Made by a program: the position numbers and the translations under genes
The notes under the pieces: model-generated
Database searches by the model: none
The model's input: the letters and a program-made list of their open reading frames with translations, nothing else
Told to the model about the DNA's origin: nothing
Shown: positions 1 through 8,725 of the stretch, in pieces
Numbering within the stretch: the stretch's first letter is position 1
How the letters are laid out: each line of letters opens with the position of its first letter
Origin: Trichomonas vaginalis G3
Taxonomy: Eukaryota; Parabasalia; Trichomonadida; Trichomonadidae
Assembly (NCBI RefSeq): GCF_026262505.1
Contig: NC_067206.1
Span: 27,791,896-27,855,895, forward strand
Reading direction: 5' to 3'
DNA length: 64,000 nt

Positions 1-10
1 AGCTTCACCT

Positions 11-256
11 TTGATTGAAATGACAAATAAAGTCACTGAAGCAATGAAACAAAAGTTTTTGGTAGAATACATTAAATCAGGAACTATTCCAGAAGGTTTT
101 TACATTCATACTATGAAGGATGGTAGAGTTCAGTTTAGAAAGATAAAGCAACCATTAGATAGAGAAGGTATATTAAGGAAGATTAAACTTCATGAGGACA
201 ACATTGCTGAACTTAGGAAGAAGTTAGAAGAGTTGGAGAAAGGAAGAGAGTTATAA
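11..256 (+). CDS. small Polinton protein, 81 aa, C-terminal coiled coil
   Basis: I do not recognise the family. Residues 1-50 are mixed and basic (YIKSGTIPEGFYIHTMKDGR). Residues 55-81 are rich in K, E and L with heptad-like spacing, suggesting a short coiled coil. Near-identical copies lie at 1464-1709 and 11239-11484, always just inside the TIR. Conservation in three copies argues that it is a real gene. Function unknown. Confidence 0.6.
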   Translation: MIEMTNKVTEAMKQKFLVEYIKSGTIPEGFYIHTMKDGRVQFRKIKQPLDREGILRKIKLHEDNIAELRKKLEELEKGREL

Positions 257-411
257 AGCAATGAATTCAACAGGGTGAAAACCGGGTGAAAAAAGAGGTG
301 AGATTTCACCACTTCACCTAAATTTAAATGGATGTTTTCATACGTGTGAGGGTGGTGATATCATTAATTTTTAAGTTTATTTTTTTTTTTTTTTATTTTA
401 TTTTTATATAA

Positions 412-732
412 ATGACGAAAACTATTGAGATAACAAACTACAACGGTCATGAGTTCAAGAATTTGTTCTTCGTTCCTCGTGAAAATACATTCTATCAGAT
501 ACGAGGGAGAAAGGGTAAAGTTAGTTTGAGCGTTTATGAAGGAATGAAGAATGGAAAGTTTATACAAGCATACGATACAAACGGTAAACGTGTTTCATTA
601 GCTTTGTCAAAACTTACTAACATTTATTTTGACAGTGATTTTGACCTATATGAAGAAGAAAGTGAGTCAGAAGATTATGAGCTGTTATGTGAAGCACAGC
701 AATGGGAGGAGTTGCAATACTTTTGTAAGTGA
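412..732 (+). CDS. TIR-borne Polinton ORF, 106 aa
   Basis: The protein begins MTKTIEITNYNGHEFKNLFF and has an acidic tail. Homologues sit at 978-1304, 6763-7089, 10791-11075 and 31718-32002, each in a TIR and each reading outward toward the element end. Because it lies in the TIR, an element carries two copies. The family is not recognised. The aromatic-rich core (LFFVPRENTFYQIRGR) is the conserved part; the acidic C-terminus varies. Confidence 0.6.
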   Translation: MTKTIEITNYNGHEFKNLFFVPRENTFYQIRGRKGKVSLSVYEGMKNGKFIQAYDTNGKRVSLALSKLTNIYFDSDFDLYEEESESEDYELLCEAQQWEELQYFCK

Positions 733-855
733 GAACGTTTATTTTTACATTAATGAAGTCGTTAGTGGTTGGCGGTTTGTAAATATTTAAGGTTAAGTTA
801 GTGTTGTCGTTTGTGTTGTAAAATATACGTTACTGGTTTTGTAAATATTTAAGGT

Positions 856-898
856 TAAGTGGTGTACGGAGGCGCGCAGTGCCTCAGTACACGACTTA
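856..898. repeat. subterminal hairpin of Polinton Z (GTGTAC type)
   Basis: Arms 856-867 and 887-898 pair over 12 positions with one mismatch (TAAGTGGTGTAC / GTACACGACTTA). The loop contains CGCAGTGCC. The same loop core occurs in the equivalent hairpin of all four Polinton ends in this window, while the stem comes in two unrelated sequence types. Confidence 0.7.
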
Positions 899-977
899 GT
901 CATACTAACTAACGACTTCGCTAACGACTTCACTAATGAAAAAATAAACGTTCTCACTAACGTTCCCACTAATGTTC

Positions 978-1304
978 TCATTTACAAAAGTATTGCAGCG
1001 CTTCCCATTGCTGTGCTTCACACAATAGTTCATATTCTTCAGTATCGCTGCTGTCACTCCAATCGTCAGAGTCAAAATCACTGTCAAAATAAATGTATGT
1101 AAGTTTTGACAAAGCTAATGAAACACGCTTACCGTTTGTATCTATTGCTTTTATATATCTCCCATTATGTTTGTTGTCGTAAACGCTCAAACTAACTTTA
1201 CCCTTTCTCCCTCGTATCTGATAGAATGTATTTTCACGAGGAACGAAGAACAAATTCTTGAACTCATGACCGTTGTAGTTTGTTATCTCAATAGTTTTCG
1301 TCAT
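978..1304 (-). CDS. TIR-borne Polinton ORF (left end of copy A), 108 aa
   Basis: The protein is almost identical to the one at 6763-7089 at the other end of copy A, and homologous to 412-732. The middle has an acidic stretch DSDFDSDDWSDSSDTEEYE. It reads outward toward the element's end. Family and function unknown. Confidence 0.6.
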   Translation of the reverse strand: MTKTIEITNYNGHEFKNLFFVPRENTFYQIRGRKGKVSLSVYDNKHNGRYIKAIDTNGKRVSLALSKLTYIYFDSDFDSDDWSDSSDTEEYELLCEAQQWEALQYFCK

Positions 1305-1463
1305 TTATATAAAAATAAAATAAAAAATAAAATAAAAAATAAACTTAAAAATTAATGATATCACCACCCTCACACGTATGAAAACATCCATTTAAATTTA
1401 GGTGAAGTGGTGAAATCTCACCTCTTTTTTCACCCGGTTTTTCACCCTGTTGAATTCATTGCT

Positions 1464-1709
1464 TTATAACTCTCTTCCTTTCTCCAACTCTTCTAACTTC
1501 TTCCTAAGTTCAGCAATGTTGTCCTCATGAAGTTTAATCTTCCTTAATATACCTTCTCTATCTAATGGTTGCTTTATCTTTCTAAACTGAACTCTACCAT
1601 CCTTCATAGTATGAATGTAAAAACCTTCTGGAATAGTTCCTGATTTAATGTATTCTACCAAAAACTTTTGTTTCATTGCTTCAGTGACTTTAGTCGTCAT
1701 TTCAATCAA
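1464..1709 (-). CDS. small Polinton protein, 81 aa
   Basis: This copy differs from 11-256 by a single residue seen by eye (MIEMTTKV in place of MIEMTNKV). It lies just inside the TIR. It ends EKGREL, the point where TIR-shared sequence stops, so TIR homology reaches its last codons. Function unknown. Confidence 0.6.
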   Translation of the reverse strand: MIEMTTKVTEAMKQKFLVEYIKSGTIPEGFYIHTMKDGRVQFRKIKQPLDREGILRKIKLHEDNIAELRKKLEELEKGREL

Positions 1710-1993
1710 ATAAAAAAATTAATATTAAATAAAAATAACGTTATTTTTTTCACTAATGAGGCATCTACTGTAGAATTTATATATTGCACCGTTCCATCAT
1801 TTATGATGGGAACCTTGCTTGTTGTAATGAATGGGTCATAAGTGTTAAAAGTATCGAAATCAATGACTTTTTTAGTTTTTCCATCGTCAATGACTAAATC
1901 ATTGCCTTCAATGGTTAAAGTTGAGTTTTCGTTTACTAGTTCATGTGCTCTTCTTGCTTCATTTGTTTCATACGCATATGCAGCAATAGTCAT
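1706..1993 (-). pseudogene. fibre-anchor-like fragment in Polinton A
   Basis: The N-terminus (M(T/S)IAAYAYE) and the motif PIINDGTVQYINSTV match the start of the fibre-type genes at 26735-26980 and 25083-26729 of copy B. Only the head end is present here. It is divergent from the gene at 2011, with 17 bp between the two ATGs, the same arrangement as in copy B; this short gap must hold both promoters. The element is a reduced copy and this gene is one of its incomplete parts. Confidence 0.6.
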
Positions 1994-2010
1994 ATTTTAA
2001 TGAGAATAAA

Positions 2011-2775
2011 ATGTTGTTCTATTTGCAAAGTACAGACCCAAACGAATACGGGACAGTAAAGCTACAAACAAACTTAGGTCTTCAGAATGAAGCGCTTGCT
2101 TTCAGAGTTGTTGACTTCAATACTATCGCAACTTTTGTCATAACAGATGAAACAGATTTCATAGAGATTGAAATAGATGACAAAAGAAGTGTTATAACAT
2201 TTCCTAATAGAGCTGGGTATAGAATAGATAAAATTGCTGGAGTCATAGATACTCTCATAAATGAAGAAACTATTGACAACATAGATGTCGAACTCTCTTC
2301 TGAGGGAACATTGAAGTTCAGCAGCGAGAAAGAGTTTAAGATACCAAGAATGAGTCATAGAGTACAACTTCTTTTGGGTGCATACCATATGACATTTCCT
2401 TTGAAAAGTGTTGACAAAACGATTGAGATGAAATCTGTTCCATACGTATGTTATGGTAATTGTTTGTACATTGAGTCAAAAATAGCTAATGTCACAGGTA
2501 TTTCAGGAGTTAATAGTAAAGGTTCAGTTGAATATAAGTCTTTCTGTTATGCAGTCAATTCAATGTTCATTCCAAACGTTCCTGTCATAGCAACTCATTT
2601 AGGTAAATGGGTTCGCATTAGTCCTCATAATTTGAAAGACATGCAATTCAGACTTGTTGACTTTCAAGGAGAGCCTGTAGAACTGAAGGCACCAGTGCGA
2701 ATGACTGTTGAAGTTGACTTTTTAGAAAATATTAAATGCAACAGCTTACAAGAGAACTCAGAGCTAAAAATATAA
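2011..2775 (+). CDS. Polinton structural protein, penton/minor-capsid-type (tentative), 254 aa
   Basis: The protein starts MLFYLQSTDPNEYGTV and appears nearly unchanged at 26998-27771. It is beta-rich by composition, with repeated short hydrophobic strands and no transmembrane segment or signal peptide. The C-terminal two thirds (from SHRVQLLLGAYHMTF) are almost invariant between copies. Residues about 65-115 differ strongly, suggesting a variable exposed insert. It overlaps the next ORF by 40 nt. A capsid role is inferred from its place among virion genes, not from a motif. Confidence 0.55.
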   Translation: MLFYLQSTDPNEYGTVKLQTNLGLQNEALAFRVVDFNTIATFVITDETDFIEIEIDDKRSVITFPNRAGYRIDKIAGVIDTLINEETIDNIDVELSSEGTLKFSSEKEFKIPRMSHRVQLLLGAYHMTFPLKSVDKTIEMKSVPYVCYGNCLYIESKIANVTGISGVNSKGSVEYKSFCYAVNSMFIPNVPVIATHLGKWVRISPHNLKDMQFRLVDFQGEPVELKAPVRMTVEVDFLENIKCNSLQENSELKI

Positions 2776-2978
2776 AGTATGAATGTTATGTATTAGGTCA
2801 TGAACTTTGGTTGTTGCTGTTTGATGAAACAAATGAGTTAGTTATGTCAGTCAAGAGAACAGAAAAATATTGTGTTAGTGAAAACTGTACCAAGTCAATA
2901 AGATTAGGTTTGCATTATGAAGATGAGTTCGATACTGTTGAAGAAGTTTTGGACAGATACTATAAGTTGTTAACTTGA
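2736..2978 (+). CDS. small Polinton protein, 80 aa
   Basis: It overlaps the 3' end of the preceding gene by 40 nt in another frame, so the two may be translationally coupled. The homologue at 27732-28001 carries an extra ten residues that correspond exactly to a twin-hairpin insert. The family is not recognised. Ends DRYYKLLT. Confidence 0.5.
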   Translation: MQQLTRELRAKNIKYECYVLGHELWLLLFDETNELVMSVKRTEKYCVSENCTKSIRLGLHYEDEFDTVEEVLDRYYKLLT

Positions 2979-2993
2979 AATTTTTTGACTGAC

Positions 2994-3026
2994 GGCGCAA
3001 AGCGCCAAGATGGGCTCAAAGAGCCC
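2994..3026. repeat. twin GC-rich mini-hairpin (intergenic)
   Basis: Two short hairpins with AAA loops: GGCGC-AAA-GCGCC at 2994-3006, then GGGCTC-AAA-GAGCCC at 3012-3026. The equivalent place in copy B (about 28000) lacks them, so this is an insertion/absence polymorphism between the two Polintons. Short GACTG motifs flank it. Confidence 0.75.
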
Positions 3027-3037
3027 TCCTGACTGCT

Positions 3038-3508
3038 TTAATTTACTAAAACATATTTCAAACAAAGCTTATAGTCAGTAGATAGTTTTGTATACTCGTT
3101 CGAATATTTATACTTAAACTCAACTCCTGTAGTTCCTGGTGTTTCAATGATGCGGATGTTACCTATTTTCATGAATAGTGGCGTTTGACCACAGCATTCG
3201 ATTTCAGGGTCGAGATAGTCAATGACACATTGTTTCCCTGTTATTCGTGAGATAACATTTTCAAGGTCCTCCTTTGTTAGAATTATTTGGTTCTTGCTTA
3301 TAAGATTTGTCAAAAGCTTCTTATCGTCTTTGAGTAAAATTGTTTGGTATAACTGAAGAAGGTAATGGTCTACGTTATCTGAAGGATTTGTTTGAACATT
3401 TGTGTAAGGGTTGTCGTTGGCTTCTCTTGAAAGAACTTGGTCCAGTGGTGGATACTCTAACTTAACATCTGATGTAGCGTTAGCGTTTGAAGCTGTGTTT
3501 AAATTCAC
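3038..3508 (-). CDS. Polinton protein of unknown function, 156 aa
   Basis: The sequence is polar and acidic at the N-terminus (LEYPPLDQVLS), followed by a likely helical stretch (HYLLQLYQTILLKDDKKLL) and a C-terminal half rich in beta-type residues. No ATG is visible at the expected start; the frame opens with GTG here and in copy B (27930-28496). No family recognised. Confidence 0.45.
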   Translation of the reverse strand: MNLNTASNANATSDVKLEYPPLDQVLSREANDNPYTNVQTNPSDNVDHYLLQLYQTILLKDDKKLLTNLISKNQIILTKEDLENVISRITGKQCVIDYLDPEIECCGQTPLFMKIGNIRIIETPGTTGVEFKYKYSNEYTKLSTDYKLCLKYVLVN

Positions 3509-3675
3509 CGACTTAAGATCTGGTTCTTTTTTTCAAACACTCCGAACTATAGTTCTTTATGACAATATTGTTTGTCGTTCGTGAGTCAACATTTGATGTT
3601 GGTTCAATTGGAACATTAACGGCACCAGCTAAGATGGATTTGCTTCTCATTTCATATAGAATATAAACCTTTTAT

Positions 3676-4077
3676 ATGTATGAAATGAACAATATACTCG
3701 ACAAGGGTTTGAATGTAAAGCTAACGAATGAAAATATTGTTGAATTCACTGAGACAGGTGCTGTGTATAAAGATGTAGAACTACTGAACAAAAGAGCAAA
3801 GGGAAGAAGCAGGAATATGAACAAAGGGTGGAAGCCTATAAAAATTTATGTCAATGATGGCTCAGGAGGTTCAAACATAAAGTATGCAGAAAGTTATAGA
3901 GTTTATGCTCTCAAAGGTGAAAAGCCTTCATTTAAGAACAGCTATTCTAACGCATATCCTCAAAAGCTAACGGATGGGGAAGTGGATGATATGAATGACA
4001 GCAAAAATATTAACAGAAATGGCGACAGAGATGCATGGAATTTGTTTACCATCAGTCAATTGAAGGTTAAACTTTAA
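3676..4077 (+). CDS. Polinton protein of unknown function, 133 aa
   Basis: It starts MYEMNNILDKGLNVKLTNEN and is nearly identical to 28632-29033. Basic centre (RAKGRSRNMNKGWKPIK) followed by a G/S/N-rich loop. It converges on the ATPase gene and overlaps its stop by 4 nt. The conserved position between ATPase and fibre/capsid genes suggests a virion or packaging role; this is inference. Confidence 0.55.
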   Translation: MYEMNNILDKGLNVKLTNENIVEFTETGAVYKDVELLNKRAKGRSRNMNKGWKPIKIYVNDGSGGSNIKYAESYRVYALKGEKPSFKNSYSNAYPQKLTDGEVDDMNDSKNINRNGDRDAWNLFTISQLKVKL

Positions 4078-4961
4078 AACAATGTTGGTCGTTCCCATGG
4101 AATATTTTTGACTTTAATGGTATTAGTCATGATATGAATCTCAAGGTATGAACGAGGAGAGATGAGAGACTTATATGCTTCCCAAATTTCTTCAAAAGGT
4201 AATGTTATACCTGACTGTTTCCAAATGAGTTCAATATCATAACGTGAGAAACCTTGAAAGATAACGAAGTCAGTTATGAGACGTTTTATGTTTAAAGCAA
4301 GAAAACGCCATGTTTGCATAAGTATTGCTACAGTTAAATGGTAATGTCTGACTTTAGTTATGATGTTAGCTAATGGTGAGTCTGGTTTTGACACTAAACC
4401 TTTTCCGGCGAAGTCGTCACAAACGAGCAGAGTGTTTGAAGGATACTTTTTGAAGGGGTATTTTGAAAGTTTTGATAGAATGTAGTTTGTAAGTCGTTTC
4501 ATATCGTAAACTCCTGAGTATTGACGTAAGTGGTGTTTGTCAATAATTCTTTCCATCTCCTCAGAAGTCTTTTGCATTCCTGACTGTATGAACTCTACGA
4601 TGGCATAATATTTCCTCTTACGTCGAATGTAACGTTGAAGAAATTCAATGAGTTCACTGTCTGGAACTTTAACGACTGAGGCTTGAACTTTTGACATAAA
4701 TGTTTTCGCTGTTGAGTCCATAGAGTCTGAAGTTGCTGATATAATGATTTGGTCATAGTAAGAGTCGTTTCCTAAACGCTCTGTTATGAGTATATGACGA
4801 ATTAAATTAAATGTCTTACCTGACCCCATCTTTCCACAATAGAAATAAACACCATTTGAACAGAATTCATAATCTTTGCTGAAAGGAAGAATGAGAGAAC
4901 TGTTGAGCTTTTCACTGCTTTCATTCATGTCTTCATCTACATCATGTATTAAATGCTTCAT
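4074..4961 (-). CDS. genome-packaging ATPase of the Polinton (FtsK/HerA type)
   Basis: Walker A GKMGSGKT lies near residues 42-50 and Walker B NTLLVCDDF near 177-186. The 295-aa length suits the A32-like ATPases that pump DNA into capsids of Polintons and related viruses. The copy at 29030-29917 is nearly identical. It is divergent from the gene at 4978, with 16 bp between the two ATGs. The reading frame looks open. Function by family: ATP-driven packaging of the element's DNA into virions. Confidence 0.8.
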   Translation of the reverse strand: MKHLIHDVDEDMNESSEKLNSSLILPFSKDYEFCSNGVYFYCGKMGSGKTFNLIRHILITERLGNDSYYDQIIISATSDSMDSTAKTFMSKVQASVVKVPDSELIEFLQRYIRRKRKYYAIVEFIQSGMQKTSEEMERIIDKHHLRQYSGVYDMKRLTNYILSKLSKYPFKKYPSNTLLVCDDFAGKGLVSKPDSPLANIITKVRHYHLTVAILMQTWRFLALNIKRLITDFVIFQGFSRYDIELIWKQSGITLPFEEIWEAYKSLISPRSYLEIHIMTNTIKVKNIPWERPTLF

Positions 4962-4977
4962 TTTATCTCCATTAAAA

Positions 4978-5859
4978 ATGCAAGTCAGAAATATTCAGAA
5001 CATAGCACCGAGTCTAACTGACAAGAGTATAAAGATATACTATGAACATGTTATGATGAAACCAACCAAAATTCAAGAAAGTCAGTATACTTATGAATAT
5101 CCAAGACACTGGGTAGAGTATGTAGGAGGTGAGAAAGCTATTGAAATCAGACAGGTTCGAAGTATTCCAGCAGGAAGAACAATATTATTGAAGAACTATA
5201 ATGTTTTGAGATATAATGATGAAACAAAGAAGCAAGATAGTTTCCCTGTTGCTGTGTATGTGAACCTAGACACAGGAGATGACATGAAAGTTTTTAACAC
5301 AAAGCTTCAAACGGTAGTGAGAGAACAACTGACTGCGGAAGGGCATCCATTACCTTCAGAAGTTACCATAGCATATAATTTTGAAACAAACTCAATAGAT
5401 TTTAAAGTCATCTCTGCAAAGAAGTCAGGTTTTACATTTAATGAAGCAGATGTATATTCGAATGAAAACTTCAAAGCTATTGCATGGTTAGATAATGACG
5501 ATTGCTTTAAGAAAATCTTTAAATTCAGTGACTCAAAGATGTCAATAGATGACCTTCGTGGAATGTTACCATCGACGTTTACAGTAGAAGGTTCAGCAGG
5601 ATTGCTTACAAGATTGTCAATTGGTGGTATTTGGTCTCGTGAGAACATTGTTATAAAATCCAGTATAAGTGAATTTGCTGAAGAATCTATATTATGTCTT
5701 TCAAACTATATGTATTCGCCGCCAAAGCATTATAGTATAACAAACTTTGTCAGTAAGTTTAACATAAGACTTGTCGAACCTTCTTCAATGAAAGATGTTG
5801 TGCTACCTAAAGATGGAAAGGATGGACTCATTATTGAGATGATTTTAATAGCATATTAA
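4978..5859 (+). CDS. Polinton minor capsid/penton-like protein (tentative), 293 aa
   Basis: It starts MQVRNIQNIAPSLTDKS; an upstream in-frame extension exists but would overlap the divergent ATPase. It ends DGKDGLIIEMILIAY, a hydrophobic tail resembling the end of the gene at 14388-15244 (DGKDCLYIEAQLL), so the two may be distant paralogues. Beta-rich, no membrane segment. Near-identical copy at 29934-30815. Structural role inferred from divergent pairing with the packaging ATPase. Confidence 0.6.
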   Translation: MQVRNIQNIAPSLTDKSIKIYYEHVMMKPTKIQESQYTYEYPRHWVEYVGGEKAIEIRQVRSIPAGRTILLKNYNVLRYNDETKKQDSFPVAVYVNLDTGDDMKVFNTKLQTVVREQLTAEGHPLPSEVTIAYNFETNSIDFKVISAKKSGFTFNEADVYSNENFKAIAWLDNDDCFKKIFKFSDSKMSIDDLRGMLPSTFTVEGSAGLLTRLSIGGIWSRENIVIKSSISEFAEESILCLSNYMYSPPKHYSITNFVSKFNIRLVEPSSMKDVVLPKDGKDGLIIEMILIAY

Positions 5860-5964
5860 ATGAGCTTGTTCTTGAAGGTCATTCATGATGAAATAACTGT
5901 TGTAGAAGATGTTAGCAATTGTTCAGACATTTTGAAGCGTATAGATGATATAGAAATAAGTTAG
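5860..5964 (+). CDS. short Polinton reading frame
   Basis: It begins at the base after the stop of the preceding gene (TAAATG) and starts MSLFLKVIHDEITVVEDVSN. The same start is conserved at 30816 in copy B. The stretch up to 6083 continues as conserved sequence in both copies, but its coding state cannot be settled. Function unknown. Confidence 0.35.
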   Translation: MSLFLKVIHDEITVVEDVSNCSDILKRIDDIEIS

Positions 5965-5968
5965 ATAG

Positions 5969-5994
5969 ACCGCAAAGCGGTGAGGGCGAAGCCC
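5969..5994. repeat. twin GC-rich mini-hairpin
   Basis: ACCGC-AAA-GCGGT at 5969-5981, followed by GGGC-GAA-GCCC at 5984-5994. The same pair, slightly altered in the second hairpin, sits at the same place in copy B (30926-30949). Confidence 0.7.
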
Positions 5995-6083
5995 GTGAGA
6001 ACGCATATGTTTCATTGACTTTCTCCAGTAACGAGAACTTTTATGAGATAATATTGAAGAGAGATGATTTTAATATGGGGTAA

Positions 6084-6611
6084 ATGGTAGTTTGGGCAGA
6101 TTTAGGCGCAATGGGAACAAAAGCATTAGCATTTGGAGCAAAAGCACTTGGAGCTTATGACGCAGTAAATAAAATGAGTGGAGGAAGGTTTTCGAAGACA
6201 TTAGATGCAAATAAAGGGAAGATTGGAGGCTGGGTTGCAAAGAAGTTAAGATTAAATAAAATAGGGCTCATAAATAAAGCATCCAATTTGGTTGCGACTG
6301 AGTCAGAAAATGCTTTAGGAAAGGACGATGAGTTTGCAAAACACGCAAAAGACTTTAATGACCAGATGAAAGGTGAAACAATGCATTTAAATAGAGTCGA
6401 TGGAACTAAAAAAAATGTTTCTTCTCCACCAGCAGTTTATCCATACGGACCTTATGGAATGTATGGAAACCCTTACGAAAGACCATTTGACCCATTGACT
6501 GGTGGAAGTAATTGGTATCATTATGGACGAAGAAGAAAGACAGTCAAGTTGGAGACAGACGTGAAGAAAGCAACTAAAAAGAAACCAAGGAAGAGAGTTA
6601 TAAAGCAATGA
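6084..6611 (+). CDS. small basic Polinton protein, 175 aa (possible capsid-interior/lytic type)
   Basis: Residues 1-60 are Ala/Gly/Lys-rich and likely form an amphipathic helix (TKALAFGAKALGAYDAV). The middle has a P/G/Y-rich segment (YGPYGMYGNPYERPF). The tail is very basic (RRRKTVKL, KKATKKKPRKRVIKQ). This layout resembles small basic core or membrane-active capsid proteins such as adenovirus pVI/pVII types, but no motif proves it. The last codons overlap the TIR. The matching gene in copy B (31040-31565) is broken. Confidence 0.5.
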   Translation: MVVWADLGAMGTKALAFGAKALGAYDAVNKMSGGRFSKTLDANKGKIGGWVAKKLRLNKIGLINKASNLVATESENALGKDDEFAKHAKDFNDQMKGETMHLNRVDGTKKNVSSPPAVYPYGPYGMYGNPYERPFDPLTGGSNWYHYGRRRKTVKLETDVKKATKKKPRKRVIKQ

Positions 6612-6762
6612 ATTCAACAGGGTGAAAAACCGGGTGAAAAAAGAGGTGAGATTTCACCACTTCACCTAAATTTAAATGGATGTTTTCATACGTGTGAGGG
6701 TGGTGATATCATTAATTTTTAAGTTTATTTTTTATTTTATTTTTTATTTTATTTTTATATAA

Positions 6763-7089
6763 ATGACGAAAACTATTGAGATAACAAACTACAACGGTCA
6801 TGAGTTCAAGAATTTGTTCTTCGTTCCTCGTGAAAATACATTCTATCAGATACGAGGGAGAAAGGGTAAAGTTAGTTTGAGCGTTTACGACAACAAACAT
6901 AATGGGAGATATATAAAAGCAATAGATACAAACGGTAAGCGTGTTTTATTAGCTTTGTCAAAACTTACATACATTTATTTTGACAGTGATTTTGACTCTG
7001 ACGATTGGAGTGACAGCAGCGATACTGAAGAATATGAACTATTGTGTGAAGCACAGCAATGGGAAGCGCTGCAATACTTTTGTAAATGA
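6763..7089 (+). CDS. TIR-borne Polinton ORF (right end of copy A), 108 aa
   Basis: Outward-reading twin of 978-1304; only one residue differs by eye (RVLLALSK against RVSLALSK). A 45-bp AT stretch (TTTTTATTTTA repeats) lies just upstream in every copy and may be its promoter. Family unknown. Confidence 0.6.
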   Translation: MTKTIEITNYNGHEFKNLFFVPRENTFYQIRGRKGKVSLSVYDNKHNGRYIKAIDTNGKRVLLALSKLTYIYFDSDFDSDDWSDSSDTEEYELLCEAQQWEALQYFCK

Positions 7090-7340
7090 GAACATTAGTG
7101 GGAACGTTAGTGAGAACGTTTATTTTTTCATTAGTGAAGTCGTTAGTGAAGTCGTTTATGTGTCAGACAGTTTTGTAAATATTTAAGGTTAAGTTGGTGT
7201 TGTCGTTTGTGAAGTCGTTAGTGAAGTCGTTAGTGAAGTCGTTTATGTGTCAGACGGTTTTGTAAATATTTAAGGTTAAGTTGGTGTTGTCGTTTGTGTT
7301 GTAAAATATACGTTAACGGTTTTGTAAAGTGTCAAACCGT

Positions 7341-7383
7341 TATCTTGGGTAAGGTGGAACGCAGTGCCGCAGTACCCAAGATA
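7341..7383. repeat. subterminal hairpin of Polinton A (CTTGGGTA type)
   Basis: Perfect 11-bp stem TATCTTGGGTA (7341-7351) / TACCCAAGATA (7373-7383). The loop holds CGCAGTGCC. It lies 12 bp from the element end at 7395. Confidence 0.75.
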
Positions 7384-7395
7384 GGTATACTAACT

Positions 7396-8227
7396 CAGGT
7401 TCTGTGTGAGTTGTTTCAAAATATTTACTTAAGCAAAAAGAAATATTTTCACTATTATCTGGATATATTATAAAATAACACAAAGGGATAGAATGAGTAT
7501 TAGCAAATTTGGTAGCTAATACATAAAAAGGGAATCCATGAATAATTAATTTAAACGTAGAGTCTAAGTGATAAATTGGTGGTTTTTCATGAATTTGAGA
7601 GATCATATCATTATCAGAGTAAATAAAAACCAATTTGTCTGGAAAATCAGTATCTTCACCTTGAATGTCAAAATAAATAAGGTCATCATGTTGATCTTCC
7701 CATTGATTAACATAGTTTTGTAAAGATTGAAATTGATTTAAAGATATGTCTGGTAAAGATCTCATAAGATCTTTTTGTTGTAAATAATATTTCAATTGAT
7801 TGCAGTTTGTTTCATAGTCATGTGAATACAAGTATGATCTTTAGGTATTTCAAGCGTTTTGTTGACTTCTTGTGTTGCATTAAGTGGACTTCCGTGATTC
7901 ATGAGAAAATTTTTTAATCCAAGCACGGTAAGTACCACTTGTAGGTGTATTTTTATGTTGTGGTGGTGGTCCTGAGTGAATATGAGTTAAGTTTGCAGAT
8001 TTAAAAATGTAATTGTCGAAATTTTTAATAAATTTAAAGCCTGCTGGGATGCCTTCGTATTCGCATCGGTGGTAGATTAATACTCCTGTTCCAATTGATA
8101 GTTTTTGTGGGTCTTTGACAAATCTTATGTTACCATGCAGCTCTGCAGCTATAACAAAACGAGAATATTCTAAATATCCTATGGCTTGATCAACCTCGCA
8201 TGGAGGATCGGGTGGAGGATGTTGCAT
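7396..8227 (-). pseudogene. Mutator-like (MULE) transposase relic
   Basis: Two reading frames survive: 7880-8227 (115 aa) and an open stretch ending at 7396. The first has a Cys/His pattern like a FLYWCH/WRKY-type zinc finger (YHRCEYEG ... HIHSG). The second has the start of a MULE DDE domain, with YHLDSTFKLIIHGFPFYVLA and LCYFIIYPDNSEN; the D of HLDSTFK would be the first catalytic acid. Between them (7832-7879) the frame shifts more than once. Polinton A cuts it off at 7396, so the second and third catalytic residues are missing. No TIR recognised. Confidence 0.65.
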
Positions 8228-8475
8228 TGAGCAGCAAAAAGGAAAAATAAAATTGAAAACTCACATTGAAAAAATAACGGTTTAATAGAAAATATTTTTT
8301 TTTCTTCTGAAAAAGAATTATCTTTGAGTATCTAAATTGGGATAAAGGATATAGAATAGATAACTAGTACTTAATATATGATACATGTACACGAAATGGA
8401 AGAATGTGTACTAAAAGAAGAGAAATTTTAGCTTAATATTTTACATACGAATCAATTATCTTTGGTTAAAAGGTA
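8228..8475. other. AT-rich gap after the MULE relic
   Basis: It holds T and A runs and no credible ORF. It may contain the MULE's 5' end, but no terminal repeat could be recognised. Confidence 0.4.
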
Positions 8476-8725
8476 GAATTGTTGGCTATGATGTACTGAT
8501 TCATGATCAGTACATCATAGCCAACAATTCCTTATACAAAATTCAAAAACTTGGGTGCAATCAGTTCTGATTGCACCCAAGTTTTTGAACTTTCTTGAGG
8601 GAATTAAAGGGTGAGAGATTTATAGTCTATCTATATATCTCCCACCCTCTAATTCCCTCCCTGACAGCGGGAAACTTTGTCTGAATGTTAAACTATTCAG
8701 ACAAAGTTTCCCACTGTTTGCGAAG
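8476..8725. repeat. hairpin-array unit 1 (250 bp)
   Basis: First copy of a 250-bp tandem unit containing four hairpins. The third hairpin differs from its partner in unit 2 at about six stem positions, at least four of which are changed on both arms so that pairing is kept. Confidence 0.85.

Larger units (their letters stand above)
1..910. mobile_element. Polinton/Maverick copy Z, one end only
   Basis: This is the terminal part of a Polinton that continues beyond the left edge. It ends with the terminal sequence ATACTAACT, also found at the ends of the two other copies here. It holds an 81-residue ORF, a TIR-borne ORF and the short repeats TTAGTGAAGTCG/TTAGTGAGAACG typical of these ends. It butts directly against the inner TIR sequence of copy A, so Z either inserted into A's end or replaced it. 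The copy cannot be judged whole or broken from this fragment. Confidence 0.75.
911..7395. mobile_element. Polinton/Maverick copy A, internally reduced (6.5 kb)
   Basis: It has inner TIR sequence on the left, without the outermost part next to Z, and a complete TIR ending ATACTAACT at 7395. It carries the 81-aa ORF, a fibre-anchor fragment, a possible penton-type protein, the packaging ATPase, a second capsid-associated protein and a small basic protein. Polymerase, integrase, KilA-N and major capsid genes present in copy B are absent. The body is only a few percent diverged from 26998-31565 of copy B, so both are young. It is a broken, non-autonomous copy. Confidence 0.8.

Noticed and set aside
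901-920. ACTAACTAAC resembling the trichomonad intron branch/3' splice motif
   Set aside because: It is the Polinton end; no GTAYGT donor lies nearby and the CACACAG part is missing.
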